Assembly (NCBI GenBank): GCA_900771165.1
Contig: CAAGMX010000560.1
Coordinates: 1 to 5,670, forward strand
Source of the DNA: Victivallales bacterium
GTDB taxonomy: Bacteria; Verrucomicrobiota; Lentisphaeria; Oligosphaerales; Oligosphaeraceae
DNA: 5,670 nt
Reading direction: 5' to 3'
The notes beneath the pieces are model-generated. The model was not told the DNA's origin. It worked only from the letters and a program-made list of their open reading frames with translations, and searched no databases. Made by a program: the position numbers and the translations under genes. Below, piece after piece: positions 4,950 to 5,670 of this stretch. Position 1 is the stretch's first letter; every line of letters begins with the position of its first letter.

Positions 4950-5670
4950 ATGGAGATTCAGGACGAGAAGTCATTTTTGCAGGAGGCAGGCCGGGAGTTG
5001 TCCGCCCTGGGGGAGGGGGGGGGCCTCCGGCAGCTGCGGGAGATTGCCCACGGGGAGGGTGCCCAGGCGCTCTGGGAGGGAAAGGCCTTCCGGAATTTCT
5101 CCAGCAACGACTACATGGGCGTGGGGGGAAATCTGGCGTGGCGCCGGGAATTCTATGCGCAATATCCTGACGGGGCCTCCCCGGAGCTGGCCCAGTCCTG
5201 CACCTCCTCCCGTCTGCTGACAGGGAACACGCCGGCCTACCGGCGCCTGGAGGAGACCCTTTCCCAGAGGTATGGCGGGCGGTCCGCCCTGGTCTTCAAC
5301 AGCGGATACCATGCCAACATCGGCATCCTGCCGGCCCTCTCCGACAAGGAGGATCTGATTCTCTCCGACAAGCTGAACCACGCCAGCATCATCGACGGCA
5401 TGAGGCTCTGCGAGGCCCCGTTTCGCCGGTACCGCCACAATGACATGGAACATCTCCGGGAACTGCTGAGCCGACTCCGGGGCACTTGCCGGCGCCTCTT
5501 CCTGGTGACGGAATCGGTCTTCAGCATGGACGGCGATTCCGCTCCCCTGGCAGAGCTGGTGGCCCTCAAGGAGGAGTTCGGCGCCATTCTTGTGGTGGAT
5601 GAAGCTCACGCCGTGGGGGTGCGGGGACCTGACGGCGCCGGCCTGGCGGCGGAACTGGGGCTGGCCTCCA
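4950..5670 (+). CDS. bioF: 8-amino-7-oxononanoate synthase (partial, 3' end outside window)
   Basis: A PLP-dependent alpha-oxoamine synthase that condenses pimeloyl-CoA or -ACP with L-alanine in the first ring-forming stage of biotin synthesis. 240 codons are visible of a usual 380-400. Family motifs run in order: FSSNDYMG (50-57), SCTSSRLLTGNTPAYRRLE (83-101), the loop with FNSGYHANIG (116-125), NHASIIDG (143-150, with the His that stacks on PLP), TESVFSMDGD (187-196) and VVDEAHAVGVRG (215-226, with the Asp and His that contact the cofactor). The Schiff-base Lys lies beyond the window. Closely related enzymes (2-amino-3-ketobutyrate CoA ligase, serine palmitoyltransferase) share the fold; the SSRLLTGN and NSGYHANIGILPAL wording favours BioF. 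The ATG at 4950 has AAGAGG four bases before it. A G9 run (5015-5023) sits in codons 22-25. It is transcribed away from rpsD; other bio genes may follow. Confidence 0.88.
   Translation, partial: MEIQDEKSFLQEAGRELSALGEGGGLRQLREIAHGEGAQALWEGKAFRNFSSNDYMGVGGNLAWRREFYAQYPDGASPELAQSCTSSRLLTGNTPAYRRLEETLSQRYGGRSALVFNSGYHANIGILPALSDKEDLILSDKLNHASIIDGMRLCEAPFRRYRHNDMEHLRELLSRLRGTCRRLFLVTESVFSMDGDSAPLAELVALKEEFGAILVVDEAHAVGVRGPDGAGLAAELGLAS

Overview
This is a GC-rich bacterial chromosomal window with five protein genes. Three lie in a compact minus-strand run, reading leftward: an RNase II/R-family exoribonuclease (rnr), an uncharacterised two-transmembrane helical/TPR-like protein, and a DapF-fold epimerase cut by the left edge. 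To their right, also on the minus strand, is a monocistronic-looking rpsD (ribosomal protein S4) with its own promoter, long leader and terminator. Diverging from rpsD on the plus strand is bioF (8-amino-7-oxononanoate synthase, biotin pathway), cut by the right edge. No mobile element, CRISPR array, tRNA or rRNA was seen. The host cannot be named from sequence alone. The divergent S4 N-terminus and the gene set are compatible with a Verrucomicrobiota/PVC-type bacterium, but that is a low-confidence guess.

Layout: dapF-like (1-767, minus, partial) overlaps the TPR-like membrane gene (764-1606) by 4 bp (ATGA). A 31-nt gap separates that gene from rnr (1638-3620). A 353-nt intergenic stretch (3621-3973) holds a strong terminator hairpin for rpsD at about 3872-3909, a possible -10 element, and three back-to-back inverted repeats. 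rpsD is 3974-4642. The 307-nt divergent region (4643-4949) is rich in signals: an rpsD promoter with an extended -10, a leader that can fold as an H-type pseudoknot, GACAGG repeats, a 13-bp palindrome next to a possible bioF -10, and a terminator-like hairpin with a T6 run just before the bioF ribosome-binding site.

The most notable points are these. (1) The DapF homologue keeps the residues that bind the amino acid substrate, but both positions that are catalytic cysteines in diaminopimelate epimerase are serine. Its annotation as a DAP epimerase is therefore doubtful, and it may represent a different activity. (2) The rpsD leader contains two crossing 7-bp helices, a plausible S4 autoregulatory pseudoknot that I cannot match to a described family. 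(3) bioF has an apparent transcription attenuator in its leader. RNase R (RNA decay), S4 (ribosome assembly) and BioF (biotin) are housekeeping functions. The membrane TPR-like protein and the Ser/Ser epimerase have no assigned role and are probably co-transcribed with rnr.
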